Below, piece by piece: positions 52,085 to 64,000 of a stretch of 64,000 bases of DNA. The notes under the pieces were generated by a model that did no database searches, was not told the origin of the DNA, and saw only the letters and a program-made list of their open reading frames with translations. The position numbers and the translations under genes are program-made. The stretch comes from Fistularia commersonii. Its lineage: Eukaryota > Chordata > Actinopteri > Syngnathiformes > Fistulariidae. How positions within the stretch are numbered: position 1 is the first letter of the stretch; the number at the start of each line of letters is the position of its first letter. The stretch covers positions 5,645,001 to 5,709,000 of the forward strand of contig JBBMNZ010000027.1 in assembly GCA_037954325.1 (NCBI GenBank). Reading direction: 5' to 3'.

Positions 52085-52340
52085 TGACGTCTTCATATAA
52101 ATGTATGAATTTACATTCCAATTAGAGGAAATTTACATCTTAATCACAGCGAGTACTGTGTCGGTCCCTCGGTTAGTGTGTTGCTACGGTAATGAGGTGG
52201 GATGCTGCTGTGCTCTCTCATCCAGACAGTGATCTGTCAGCAGACGACAGCCCCTTGTTATGAGTGAGCAGCACCCTTAAATGCAACTGCCACCATGATC
52301 CAGTAATATTAGTTGGAATCTGTCTTAAATACCAACGAGG
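52085..52340. promoter_or_regulatory. candidate distal pax6 enhancer (elp4 intron)
   Basis: Repeat-free block with CCAATTAGAGG, CTTAATCACAGC, GCTACGGTAATGAGG, GATCTGTCAGCAG (TALE-type CTGTCA) and CAGTAATATTAGTTGG. It stands out from flanking sequence by composition. Confidence 0.35.
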
Positions 52341-53484
52341 TATGAGCTGCCACCCGAGGATAATGTGCCAAATATGGAGTTTGAAAAACATCAAACATAT
52401 CTTAAATACAGTGCAGTGAACCAGGAGTGTCTTTAACTGTCACTCAAGTGACAAGCTTTCAGTGCTCTAAGGCATTTCACTTCTAATTTCCATACTAATA
52501 ATGGGTATATAATCTTTAATGGCTTCACTTTGTTTTATGCCATTTGTAATGGATGCTGAAGCTGTATGGAATTACTCAAACATTTCCTATCACCATGTCA
52601 CATGTTGCGCGTCTGCTAACAAAGTTGAAGTGAAAGGACGAAGTGGAACTGTTACAACAAGTCCAAAAAAGAAGACTTCAGAATATCAATAAATCAATGC
52701 ATGTTATGTCATCTTAAATTATCCATCCCTATAGCATGTAATGACCATTTAATGAGGGGAATGAGAGTATCCACAGTTGGGACAGTAAAATCTTACGAAA
52801 AGAACAACTTTTTAATTTATTTTTTTGTAAGTTTTGAAAGTGTAGTCTGTAAAGTCATGAGAATCTTTGTGGTTTTGTTCAATTAGCAGACAAGAGCAGC
52901 TGGTTTGAGGTTCTGGAACTGAAACAGAACAGGCACGCCCGAGGCATGGGCAGGGTGCTATGAACTCACAACAGAGGAATGTACTATTCATATAAATTTA
53001 ATGACTCCAGAGAAGTGAACGTTTAATGAAAACTTGGGCATTTAAATATCACTGGAACAACTTCCTGCCAGTGAAACCATTCACTTGTACAGCGCCACTG
53101 ATTGCTGACAATGCAATCAGAAGGTGCATATTAGCTACCAGCACATAGGAGAGCACATAAATCAGTTTAACACAGTCTTTTTCCATCTTCACGCTTGACT
53201 TTCATACTGGGATGTGTGAACAAAAAAATTGGAGGTAAATGAGGCATGGCTTCTTTATCACCTTCCTCATAGCCAATCAGGCCACCCCTGTCTGAGCATT
53301 GCTCTAATGGCTGATATCTATGGAAGCAGCCTATTACTGGAAACTGACTGCAATTAAGACAATTCACATGACACAAGGCTGCTGCTGCTTCCTCACCGAT
53401 ACATAGGCTGCCATGAGGCCAGAAAGTGTTGATGCATTTGTACAATTGTACACAGAACACAGGAAGGAAGGAGGAAAAAAAAGG

Positions 53485-53516
53485 AAAGGAAGGAAAAAAA
53501 AAAAAAAAAAAAAAAG
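53485..53516. repeat. poly(A) tract following AAGG-rich sequence
   Basis: Homopurine region (53461-53516) ending in more than 20 A. Confidence 0.9.
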
Positions 53517-53632
53517 TTGTGTCCAGAGTAGGTGTAGAAAACATGCCCAAACATCACATGAGGTGATAGATGGAGTGTGGCTGGGATTCCACTTTGGCCT
53601 GCTGGGTGTTGGAAAGATGCTGGGAAGATGGA

Positions 53633-53682
53633 CACACACACACACACACCCACCCACCCACCCACCCACACACCCACACCCA

Positions 53683-53725
<43 letters not shown>
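53633..53725. repeat. (CA)n/(CCCA)n compound microsatellite
   Basis: CA array, CCCA units and a second CA array in succession. Confidence 0.95.
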
Positions 53726-53726
<1 letters not shown>

Positions 53727-55548
53727 GTCAGGCATTTACTTCACATATATTATAACTTTGCATATAGATTCCCACAGCAGTGCTGCCTTACTTTGCCTGT
53801 GTGCTTATGTCTAAGCATCCTAATGAGATCTGGTGGCCAAAGGGGTAAAAAGGTTGTTACATTGGAATAAGGACCCTGACTGTAGACAAAGCGACGCCCA
53901 TAAAAACAAACTATATTTAAAAGAAGAGAAGAAAATGTAAACTGAGGGAACACTGAAAAAAACTGAGTGAGAGAGAGCGAGCAGCTGAGCTTGAGAAAGG
54001 AAAGCACTTCTGTCTGTACGCAGAGTGACCTTGCTAACACTATGCCTCCTCTAATATTCACCACTACACATACTATTGCACTACTTCTCACCCATAAACA
54101 CGCAAACCCTACCCTCAATAGACACTGGTCATTAAACAATTTTAGTATCTTGCACTAGCATCAACTCTCACAGACTCATAGAACCACACAAAGCCTTACT
54201 TAAACACAAACCCAGAATATGCAGTGAAGAGCACAAGAGATGCGGTATCATGATTTTATTTTATTTCATGCATTACAGATCCCTTTTCTCTTTTGAGACT
54301 TAAGAGTTTTTTAAGGCTAAACATAAAAAAGAGGCTGTTACTGTCATATTCTCTGAGGTATATCTGAAGAAATATGTTCAATAGGATCTTTGCTCTTTTC
54401 GGGAAAGCAAATGATTTCTGATGTAAGTAAATTAAGTCACTTCATAAGCTAAAATCTTGATCGTATTGTCTATGGATATAGAATATTCCAAACACAAATT
54501 CCAATGGAGAAACCGTTTTTCATTTCACCAGACTTTTGAAGTTTGATAAGCTGAGGTATATGGTTGTTTTGGCAAGTAAAATTAGAGTAAGATTTTAGGG
54601 GGAACAAGGCAATGTGTGAGAAACCTCTTTTGGTCCGTGCCCTTTTTTTCCTGCACCAGAAACATTCTGATCAAAGTATTCACAAATCTATCTTTTGAAA
54701 TAAAACAAACTAAAATAATGAAAATGTAATGTTCTTGGAATTGAGGTAAAACAGCTTTTCAAAGGTGCACACAGGTGCATGAAAGGGATTTAATCTGTAC
54801 CAATCTTCATGCTTATATAGTTCATGCTTACAGATGCACACTGAGGTGGGGAAAGAAACAGGAAAATATATGATGTCCCAGTGCAGACAGTAGGATGTCA
54901 GGCAATCAGATCACTTCCCACTCCAAATATGAAGCCTGCTGCAGACATGAAACTCCAGGCTGCAGATTTTTTTCACACCAATGAGTTGCAAGTAATACAA
55001 AAGGAACAGGGACAGTGTAACAAAGTAAATATATAAAAAAAAAAATGTAATGAACAAACAACTGTCAGGGACTCCATTCTAGGCCATAATATTAACAATG
55101 AGGGGCTCAAAGAAAAATGCACCTGTTTCTGACTGATCATGGATTGTTGTGGACTTACAAAATGTATCTTTTTTGAGGAAAAAAAATGGATTCATAAGAG
55201 TCCTCAGACTAACATATGGAGTAACCTTTGTGGCCTTCCGGGACTTGGGGTGGTGGTGGTGGGGTTATGTGGGGGGGTCTAACGCTCCGAGGACCGTAGG
55301 CACGCTAGGGAGAGGTGAGCTGTCACCCCCCATTACAATCACAGCCTGCGCTCAGAAAGGGGGGGAGGGGAAGGAAGAGAGCAGGCAAAAAAATACTGGT
55401 TCCTTGCTAACCGCCATCTAGAGCCATCCCCGGGCCCTCAGAAGCCTTAGTCTACAATTGCCTCCTGGGAAACACTTGCACGCAAGTCCTCCTCAACACT
55501 GACTTGCAGTAGGGCAGAATGTGTGTGTTTGGGTGGGGTGGGAGGCGC

Positions 55549-55567
55549 GGGGGGGGGGGGGGGGGGT
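55549..55567. repeat. poly(G) tract
   Basis: A run of about 19 G preceded by GGTGGGGTGGGAGGCGC, with potential to form a G-quadruplex. Confidence 0.9.
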
Positions 55568-58500
55568 AGAGTTTGGCTGTGTAAGCAGAATGTATAGATT
55601 TTGTGGAACAAAAGGACAACTGCGCAGGTTCTCTTACTTGCTTCAAATGAGGGTACACACTGATATGTGTTATAGTTGGATTTAGAGAAGGAAGATGTCC
55701 TGAAGAGATAGAGCACCTTCAGGAGCTCATTGTGGATTGCCAACGAATTTGTATGATTTCTATAACCTTTAATTGTAATTGACGAATCATCTCGCTCAAA
55801 AGCACGACAAAATGCATTTCACCATCATTTACAATAGGAGATGATCAAAAATTAAAGCCAGTATTTTAGCCTGTGCACTGCATAACAAAGAAATGCCGTG
55901 GAGAGCAAACAACACTGGTAACAATACTTTGTGCGAGTACATAAGAAGCTTGCCTCAGATTTGACCTTTTCACTGAGTTTGGTTGTGCACTGCTTAGGTG
56001 TATTCTGTTCCCCAGATCCCAGTCCTAACACCCCTGTCACTCATCATCACTCATCATTGTCCAGGACAAAAGAAGAGTTTGGTTAAGCCACACACGGGAG
56101 TATTCTCCCACCCAGAGCCAGCTCCACCTTCACATATTCATCATATATGTGTGTTAGATAGTTCACAAGCACATTTTGCAAATTCACAAAGAATTTTGTT
56201 CTATATTAAGAACATAAACAGACCGCTGTCCAACTCATGTGCCCTATCAAAGGGGTTAGGGTCACAAACTTTTCAATAAGGCACCATTATTTTGCCCTCT
56301 AACATACCTTTTGAAGTGTAGACTGTCCTTCTCTTGGCCTTCTGACTCATCTACAGAGTGCAATTAAAGTCTATTCAGGACTCTCTATGCGTACTAACTA
56401 TCCTCCATCATCTGGCCAGGCCTTTCAATGGCCACCTGTGAACTCTGAAGGACAGGGACATTTGCCCTCATAAAATTCATGAGCACTGCTACATTCAGCT
56501 GCGAGCTAACATCCTTCAATAGTCTACACTGCTTTAAACAACTCTGTGTTGACTGTTGGGTGAATCCTTTTTAAATACAACCATATTCACTGTGGCAGGG
56601 GTTAAGTAGGTCCTGTGATTAGCTGAAACAAATGCCTTTTAGTGTGCGTGGAGATAAAGAGGATCATGAGAGCTAATTTGTTTTCATTAAGCAAGGACTT
56701 AGCAAAAATTGTGATTGGTGATGGAGCAAATGTTGCAATGAAAAGGGTGGTGCCCAACTAAAAAAGCATCACTAATAATGCAAATTGATGACTAAAGGAA
56801 GCACATATTGTAGTGTATACTATTATGAGAACCCATTGTTCTCTAAATTGTAGCAGCTCAACAAGAGTGACAGATGCTCCTTTTGGAATTGTTGCGTCTC
56901 ATCTGACAGGGAAAAAGTATCTGTTCAAACTAAGGGGTGTGAAAACCATTGAGCTCACCTGAATATATTTTGATCCTCCTTAAACATAATATCTGCACAT
57001 TTCTACAAACTACCCCATCCAATTGCTCACAATTTTGCTCAGTGCCAAACTATTAAAGACAGAGAACAATTGATTTGAACATTTTGGAATACAGACCTTT
57101 TGCACAAGGAACAATTAAATATATTCATATTAAAACAGGAAAACTAGTAGAATATGGAGTAAGAACACAGACAAATACATACACACTCCTCCTCCTGACC
57201 CCCTAGGACACTGCGCGGTGAGAGTGTGGGAAAGTTATTTTTAGGTCCCGAGCAGAGAGCCTTCCTGAGTTTGATGCTCCTGCTCCGGATCAACATTCCA
57301 CCTTTGAACCCCTGCGACCATGGAACTTTGTGCCAATGACGGCAATTTTAAATTTCTTTATGGTGCATCAGCAGCGTTTTAGACACCTGATATGTTTCTA
57401 TTTATTTTTTGATATTAAGCATCTGGTGTATTTGCCTTTTGAATAAAGAGTACTTCAAAAAAACAAACATCTACTCTACTCACTAATTTTCAGTGATTTT
57501 CCTTTGTCTCAAATAAAACATTCAGGCATGTTGATTCACTTTGACACATACAATTATAAGACTTGTCTTTACTGTGGATGATAGTATCTCAGTTTAACAA
57601 GATTTTAAGACTTGCAAAAGAATGTATGGACCCAAGGCAAAATTAGGCTCTATTTGCCACAGCAGAAGAAATAATGATAATATGATTCAAAATGCAAGGA
57701 TCTGGTGAAGACCCAGTTTATAAGCACCAGGGGGGCTATGACTGCCCAGTCACTACCATTATGCTAATGCAAAACCCTCTTTGAACAGACGTACATATAC
57801 TACATAGTACCACAAGACCTCATGGATGTGGGGTGACATGGAAGTTATAGTCTCTCTTCCATACTCTCTGTAATGGGAGCTGAAGACAACTTGGGATACT
57901 TTAATCAGGACTGAGTCAAATGTGGCCAGTCTAGTCTGATGGGGGCTGAGTGGTGCATGGACCATGTTACGGGTTCACTGCTCACTGATGAAACAGCTTC
58001 ACTTCCAGGGCGAGTTCAGGCAGACCACACTTTTACTCAGCCTGGCAGGAGGAGCAAATATGCCCAGTTTTATTTGGCTTTAATACTGTCTGTTTGCAAG
58101 AAACAACATTTCGGCATTGTGTTGATAGAACATAGGAGGCAGAATTGTTTGGCAAAGTACCAGATATTTTCTTGCTCAAGTTAAACACAGCCACCAAGTG
58201 CAATTCTAATATCACTTAGGTGTTTTATTGTATAACATTGTTTTAGTAGTTGATTATTAGGATTTCTGGGCCTTGACCATACCAGAACACGTATAGACTG
58301 CACATTCCCTTGAGTTGACAAAAATTGAATTTCCAGCCACAGATTGCCTTGCGAAATTGGAATTTGTTGACAGGCAATCATAATCAAACTTAAATGAAGT
58401 TTAATATACTTCAGAAATATCAAAGTTGTTTATTTAGTGAATATCAATTAAATGTATAAACCAGTAAAACAAACAAATACAAATGAAACATTTGTCTGAG

Positions 58501-59329
58501 ACACCTGAGTATGAATATAGACCTAAGAAGCAGAGTATTTTAAAAACACACATGCACATTTCCAGAATAGATAAAATCCCTGTTAAATAATAGATGCACA
58601 TCAGATGTATGTTGTGAATATTTTTCGTCTGAGTCGTCCGATCGCGTGCCACTGACTGGCCCTGCACTGAGTTCACTCTCTCTTTCTCATACATGCACAA
58701 ACCATAAGCACACCTCATTCCAAAATGCGACAGGCTGACGCGTACCAAGACAGGAAGAATAAATTATTCACAGGGAGGATTATTTAAAAGGTCCTTTCCC
58801 ATCTGATTGTGATTCTTAGGGTAAGTTGTAAGATAAGAGAAAGATTTTATGGGGAACCTTACAATATCTTCGTATTGTATGAAATTTAATCTAAATCTAG
58901 GAGTAATTATTCTTATTCTCTAATTGAAGTAAATACTGAATAAATCAATAAATATGTTCTCCAAAAGAACTTTTCAGCAACGACCTTTACATGATTTCAA
59001 GTGCCAAACATTATTTGAGATATGGGGAAACAGATATATGACCAGATATTAAATACTAACAAATACATACACAGACATAAAAACAAGCCTGGAACACCAG
59101 GTCTCTGTCTAACTCTGGCTGCAATCCACAATTCTTTCTTTCCCTCTTTTTATTTTTCTCTCAATAAAACAGTTTAGTGCCCCTGAGGAAAAGCCTTCAT
59201 TTTAATTAGATCTGACCTGAGAATCACTTAACTGCTCCTCTCTGCTTAAGTTCTCCCCCCTCTTTTCCAAGCCTCCGCTCTGTTCGTCGCATAGGTCCAT
59301 TAACACCCTTCCCTCGGCACCCACAGGCT

Positions 59330-59343
59330 TCAACAGGGGGCAG
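59330..59343 (+). promoter_or_regulatory. CTCF-like site in elp4 intron
   Basis: TCAACAGGGGGCAG agrees with CCASYAGRKGGCRS at 12 of 14 positions. Motif only. Confidence 0.35.
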
Positions 59344-61121
59344 ACACAAGCACTGTCTTATAGACGTTTTGGGGACATGCCAAGAAACATTAACCTACTC
59401 AACACACCTCCATTAGACTTGTTCTTGACTTCTTCTAAAATCGTCTTTTCCATTCTACCGTCAACATCTTCATTTCAGTTTAGTCGATTTTGTTTGTCCT
59501 TTTTTCACTTTTAAAATGTACATTTCATTAGTTATGAGTTCATGTTACACTTGACAGGTACAGTAAAAAGAATTTATCTGTACAATTTGTGAATGTCTAT
59601 GTCATTGGACAAATGAAGATTTGTTTGTTTGTATGAAGGTGAAGTTGATTGTGTGATCCATTCAGTTTCTGGAAAGACAGCATGCAGTATCAGATGTCGT
59701 AAGATATATTCCAATGAGAGAAGTTTTGCATTGCTGTAGATGTAAGTGATTAATAAATATGAAATAGTCACTAACGATGAGATGGCGTTTTTGAGAATCA
59801 ATGACAATGTCTGACTGTTTAGCGTTATTCAAAATGAAGTTGTTCAGATATGATCATTATCGTCAATATAACTTTTTAAAAAAGGAATTTCAAACGCTAA
59901 GCATTTTTTGATTTGTTCTTAAATTTAATTTTGTTGTTTGTTTTGTTGTTTTTATGTTGTTTTTGATACTGTGACAATTCCTTAGAAATTTTTGCTTTGG
60001 TTTCTGACGATTTTCAATGAATCAAATAACTTTTTTGTATCAACTTAATGTAAGGGCTTCTAAAATTTAAGTTAAAAGGTTTTAAAATTCTGGATTCTGT
60101 GACTCCATCTCTGATCTTGAATGGTCTCACCAATATGTTGCTTGGCCAGTGGTCTCAACACCCTTTCTCGGGACAATTGAATTGCTTTATTTTTCTTCCA
60201 CCCAACAGTGTTCAGTTAGTTTAGTTTGATGAAAACCAGAGAGTCACACATCCAAACAGCATCACCATCAATATGCTCCTATTGTATCAATTATATGGAT
60301 ATTTAGTAGTTGGTTAGGAAATACAGGAAAGGGGAAGATGCTGAATATCTGTCAACAAATTCAAGCACACTTCCAGGCATTCAACGAATTCCCCCACAAG
60401 TGACTTTAACAATAAAGCCCCATCTCCACATGTTCCTGTAGAGTTTGGTTTGTTTCTTATGTTGTCTTTGCTTAATGTTTATAGGAACATGGTAAGTTAA
60501 AAATAAATATGAAAATACAAACACTGAATTCTTTGCACATCTCCAGGATACAGACCACATGCTAAAATGTGTGGGTGAAAGAGACACCTCCAGAAAGCCC
60601 CTAACAGCAGACTAATTTGACACAAATCCCCATTTTATACTGTATTTGACCCTGTGACCTGCCTCTGGCACCCAGGTACCCAACAGGCACATTGCCTGTC
60701 AGTTTAAGGGGTCAAACAAAGGTAAAAGAGTATATAACTGCATACCATCGGCATTCTTCAGAACTTCATCCTCAAAACATCTTGCATTGTGAAACCAGTG
60801 ACAGAAGCCACTGTCAGACAAACAAAAGTTTACGGGAAATCTTGTGAACATTCAGTATCAGCATTGAGAGGATGTCTGTCACAGTTGTGCGTGCGCACAT
60901 TTGTCAGTAAGTATGCAGCTGTATTACTGCATGAATGTCAATATCTTTAGGTGTGGAAGCAAACAATGTTTGTGTATGCGCTTATGAGTATGCGTTAATC
61001 TTGTCTAAACACCTAACGCTCCTCTACCTGCTCAGACAGGGCCATGGGTTAATTCTGGCTCCAGGCACCATGGCTAATAATTGCTCATCAACCGCAGCTT
61101 GAACTCTCTGAAATGACAGCA

Positions 61122-61135
61122 GTTACCATGGTAAC
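61122..61135. promoter_or_regulatory. perfect RFX (X-box) palindrome
   Basis: GTTACCATGGTAAC is a 14-bp perfect palindrome fitting the RFX consensus GTNRCC-N(0-3)-RGYAAC with both half-sites intact. It lies in a repeat-free block (61035-61150) with GGGTTAATTCTGG, GCTAATAATTGC and a TALE-type ATGACAGC. RFX factors act in brain, ciliated cells and pancreatic islets, all Pax6 tissues. Function is inferred. Confidence 0.6.
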
Positions 61136-61529
61136 CTTATCACAAACCCAATGAAACCCCAGTGGTTATGCCAAGTATGGGGTCACGAGTGAATGCATTA
61201 AAATCATAAAAATAAAGTAAAAAAAATTAAATCATAACAAATATAAATATGAGGGCTTTTCTTTGTGGGTAGAATCTGCACGCTGTGTGCTGGCAAACAC
61301 TGTTCCGCATTCTCAGGGTGCTAGGTGATTGAGGTGTGAGTCAAACAGCCGCTACAAAATAAGTTACTAGCATGATTCCATTTGTGGCCCGGGTGACATG
61401 CTGCCACCTGGCCAAACTGGTAAGGAGCCAGTGATGTCATTCAACTGTCATTCATCACCACCACACATGAAATTGTCCTGGATTAAGTTTTACAACATGA
61501 AATGGGTTACAAATTAAAAATTCACCAAG

Positions 61530-61730
61530 TGCTATAATAACTGTACGGGCGACTGGCTGAGGAGCGCAAAAGAAACTCAGCGAGAGAACGCTCCATTACG
61601 TGGCCCCGGGCATGGTGGTCCCGCAGCTTGTGTAAATGAGGTGATTAGCAGGGATGGTGTAGGCTGTCACATGTCAGACACTGGGCTTAGAATCCAATCA
61701 CTATCTCATGTGTCAATCAGCAGCCCACCG
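61530..61730. promoter_or_regulatory. candidate distal pax6 enhancer (elp4 intron)
   Basis: GC-richer repeat-free block containing CTCCATTACGTGGCC, GAGGTGATTAGCAGGG and TGTAGGCTGTCACATGTCAG (two TGTCA-type TALE words). Confidence 0.35.
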
Positions 61731-62214
61731 AGGCTGCAGACCTACAGGTCAAACACAGTATACAGTGAATCATACAGTCAGAACTCAGCAGTTGTTCTGC
61801 ATGCAATCTTGATTTCAAGACACCGGGCAAAGATTGACTCATATCTTTTTTGACACCTTAATTTCAGGTGATGTTGAAATTAATGACATGCAATCACACC
61901 ACGTGTGAAAATAATGAGGTTTACAATGACTAATTAGGTGCGTTTTGTACGTGTTTTGATTGATTTAATGCATGACTGGTGATAAGATCCAATGCTCTCT
62001 GGAAAATTCCCTCACACATGACATGCCAGAGACAGGTATTGTGATTGAAACTTCATAAGATATGTTCTCTTATACCAACAACTACAGTCCTTCTATGATT
62101 TTTTTTTTTGAATCATTACATTGTATTCGTAATATATTTAATTGTCACTCTGAAAATAAATTAATAAATAAATCAAAATAAAATAATAAAAATGTTTAAA
62201 AAATCTCAGCTGAC

Positions 62215-62720
62215 AAAATGCGGTTTTAACGATACAGTGCTGGGATGTATGATACAGATGACAGGCCCCACAAAACTGAAGATGCTCTTGGTCTCTCCCC
62301 GGGGGGAGGGGGACGTAATACAGAGGACTAATTAAAAGACCATTGAGGATAACCACCTTGAATTTTGCAGACCTTATAAATCTGCACAGGATTTGGCTAT
62401 TCAGGGATTCAGGGGAAAAGGAGGGGGAGAAGAGGGTGATGCAGACAAGCTGCGATGCATGGTAAAGGCTGGCAAAAAATGTGAAGGGTTTGACTATAGG
62501 ATATGGGGAACTTTTGGGGGCGGGTGGGTAGTCCTTTCCGCCCCCTCACCTCCTGTCTGAGACAATGGGTCCCACCAAGAGCCTAGGACGAGAGAGTGTG
62601 ATAAGGTAATGATAATGTAATGAGGACCAATCATGGGCCTGGGCTAAGAGGAGGGCCCCTTAATTTGTCTCTAGAGTGGTAGTTCAGTGACAGATTGATT
62701 ACTCTGAGTGAGAGTGAAGA
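62215..62720. promoter_or_regulatory. pair of candidate distal pax6 enhancer blocks
   Basis: Two repeat-free stretches, 62215-62400 and 62560-62720. The first has GATGACAGGC, GGACGTAATACAG and GACTAATTAAAAG; the second has GGTAATGATAATGTAATGAGG, CCTTAATTTG and GACAGATTGATTACTC. Motif content suggests Hox/TALE and homeodomain inputs. Not tested by alignment. Confidence 0.35.
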
Positions 62721-63007
62721 CATGATGCATATAAAATGAATGTGTCTCCAACAGGATAAGAAGGAGAAAGAGGATGAGAATTCATAAATCAAAATTAAAG
62801 GAGAAATGGAAAAGTCTTGCAGTATTTTGTAGTGTACTGAGTAAGGCAGGTCAAGCACAGAAATAATATAAGTTATATAAAGACTTGAGATTTAACCATT
62901 CTCATAACTAGAATCTGTTTTTCCTTTAATTTTATCCCACTACATATATGTATATTTCTGTTAGAGATAGAAATAACACTAATAATACTAATAATGATAA
63001 TAGTATA

Positions 63008-63126
63008 TCCTTTTTTAATCCCTGAGGGCAAACACATTTTCTGCAATTAACCCCTCATGAGCAGTAGGCATGCAGTCTACCAGCACCAGGGGAGCAGTTA
63101 GGGGTTCAGTTTCTTGCTCAACACCA
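63008..63126 (+). mobile_element. fragment of a common teleost interspersed repeat
   Basis: TTAATCCCTGAGGGCAAAC, then AGCACCAGGGGAGCAGTTAG, then GGGGTTCAGTTTCTTGCTCA resembles a widespread fish repeat whose consensus contains GGGGAGCA..GGGGTT..GTGCCTTGCTCAAGG. Degraded and incomplete; the family name is uncertain. Confidence 0.55.
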
Positions 63127-63480
63127 CTGACTTTCTTGACCTATTTGTCTACCACTTTGGCAGGTTGACACTACTGTCAAGAAAGTGTATAATCAATAGT
63201 TTCACCTTGCATTTTGTCACCCAATATATGCACACAAAAGTAAACACCAGCTGGCAGTGCTTGGCAAATGTGAGAGACTCATTATCATCTGCAATTAATT
63301 TCATTTTATGAACTGGATGAATGCTGTGGTGACAAATGTAAAGTGCAAACAAATGTGGCCTTCATAGTAAAATAATTACTTTTCATCTAAATGACGCTCT
63401 TGTTTAATGTTAATGAATACATGTTGAGTCAGGAAAAATTCAACGGAATAATGACATTGCAGATAGGAAAAAAAATTGTA

Positions 63481-63555
63481 AACACACACACACACGCACG
63501 CACACGTGCACGCACACACGCACACACACACACACACACACGCACACACACGCGA
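63481..63555. repeat. (CA)n microsatellite with CG interruptions
   Basis: CA array with several CG dinucleotides. Confidence 0.95.
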
Positions 63556-64000
63556 AAGGTAATTTAACACATGGACGATGAGATGTCTGAACAACATTAT
63601 AATGACTAAACAAATAATTGTGTGTAATTGAAATTACACACACTTTCAACAACTGGGAATTATTTAAACTAAAACTTATTCTATTGATGCTGCCCATCTG
63701 ATGAGTTTGGAGCATTGATTGTTGTAAAATAACATAGCCCTGTAATAAATAGCCCTGTAATTGAACTGCACTAATAACTCTTCACTCCCCATTTGTTCAC
63801 AATATAAAGTTGCTGATAGTTCTGCCTCTCTTAAGTGTATCTAACGCTTGCATGAGTACGTCAGTTTTCTCACTTTCACTTTTTAAAGTGAAAAGTTTTT
63901 CAAGCATACCTGTTGCCTTGGTTAAAAGAAAGTGTGTAAACTTACTCTCCCCTAACTCCTGATACTTTACTTTCAATGGCTCACTATATTCGGCAGTAAT

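Larger units (their letters stand above)
34887..64000 (-). other. elp4: probable long last intron of elp4 holding pax6 distal enhancers
   Basis: No exon is recognised over 29 kb, while the terminal elp4 exon demands upstream exons further on. In vertebrates the last ELP4 introns are long and contain the downstream regulatory region of PAX6 (for example SIMO), and the length here fits that. Most sequence is AT-rich with scattered simple repeats and repeat fragments. Repeat-free, motif-bearing blocks are at 44195-44330, 45150-45500, 52085-52340, 61035-61150, 61530-61730, 62215-62400 and 62560-62720. I see nothing gene-like in the many short open frames. Confidence 0.65.

Noticed and set aside
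53167..53550. 127-residue minus-strand frame
   Set aside because: Includes a Phe run from the poly(A) tract and no conserved motif.

Overview
The window is a piece of a teleost fish genome carrying the complete coding part of the eye and brain master regulator pax6 on the + strand (start 16357, stop 29818), and the terminal coding exon of its conserved neighbour elp4 on the - strand (34758-34886). The evidence for a ray-finned fish is the Pax6 sequence itself with the fish-type N-terminal extension (MPQKEYHNQ...), short GT-AG introns, very many long (CA)n/(TG)n microsatellites, and fragments of common teleost interspersed repeats. The species cannot be named, and pax6a versus pax6b is not settled, although a retained exon 5a and a 437-residue product fit a Pax6a/medaka-type gene.

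Layout. 1-10.2 kb: non-coding upstream DNA with several homeodomain-motif-rich blocks. One, near 6.3-6.5 kb, lies about 4 kb upstream of the distal promoter and carries Meis/Prep-type words, where the lens ectoderm and pancreas enhancers lie in mammals. 10.2-10.7 kb: CpG-rich distal promoter (P0) with exon 0 ending in a strong donor. 10.7-15.5 kb: intron 0. 15.5-16.4 kb: proximal promoter (P1), a 5' UTR exon that matches the human PAX6 leader, then the exon with the upstream start codon. 16.4-29.8 kb: eleven constitutive coding exons plus the alternative paired-domain exon 5a, here only 36 bp. Exons 5-10 have exactly the lengths of their human counterparts (131, 216, 166, 159, 83, 151). 29.8-30.9 kb: 3' UTR with a poly(A) signal at 30864. 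31-34.4 kb: convergent intergenic space. 34.4-34.9 kb: the elp4 3' end. 34.9-64 kb: no further coding exon recognised. This is best read as the long last intron of elp4, which in vertebrates houses long-range pax6 enhancers. Several candidate regulatory blocks stand out, including a perfect RFX-type palindrome at 61122.

How it fits together. Pax6 is a DNA-binding transcription factor with a paired domain, a paired-type homeodomain (Ser50) and a Pro/Ser/Thr-rich activation tail. Alternative promoters (P0, P1 and possibly an internal one in intron 4), exon 5a splicing and the intronic, upstream and elp4-intron enhancers are the expected control layers. Elp4 is an Elongator subunit whose job is unrelated; linkage is probably kept because its intron contains pax6 control DNA. 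I see no CRISPR, operon, phage, toxin or new gene system. The interest lies in splice structure and cis-regulation.
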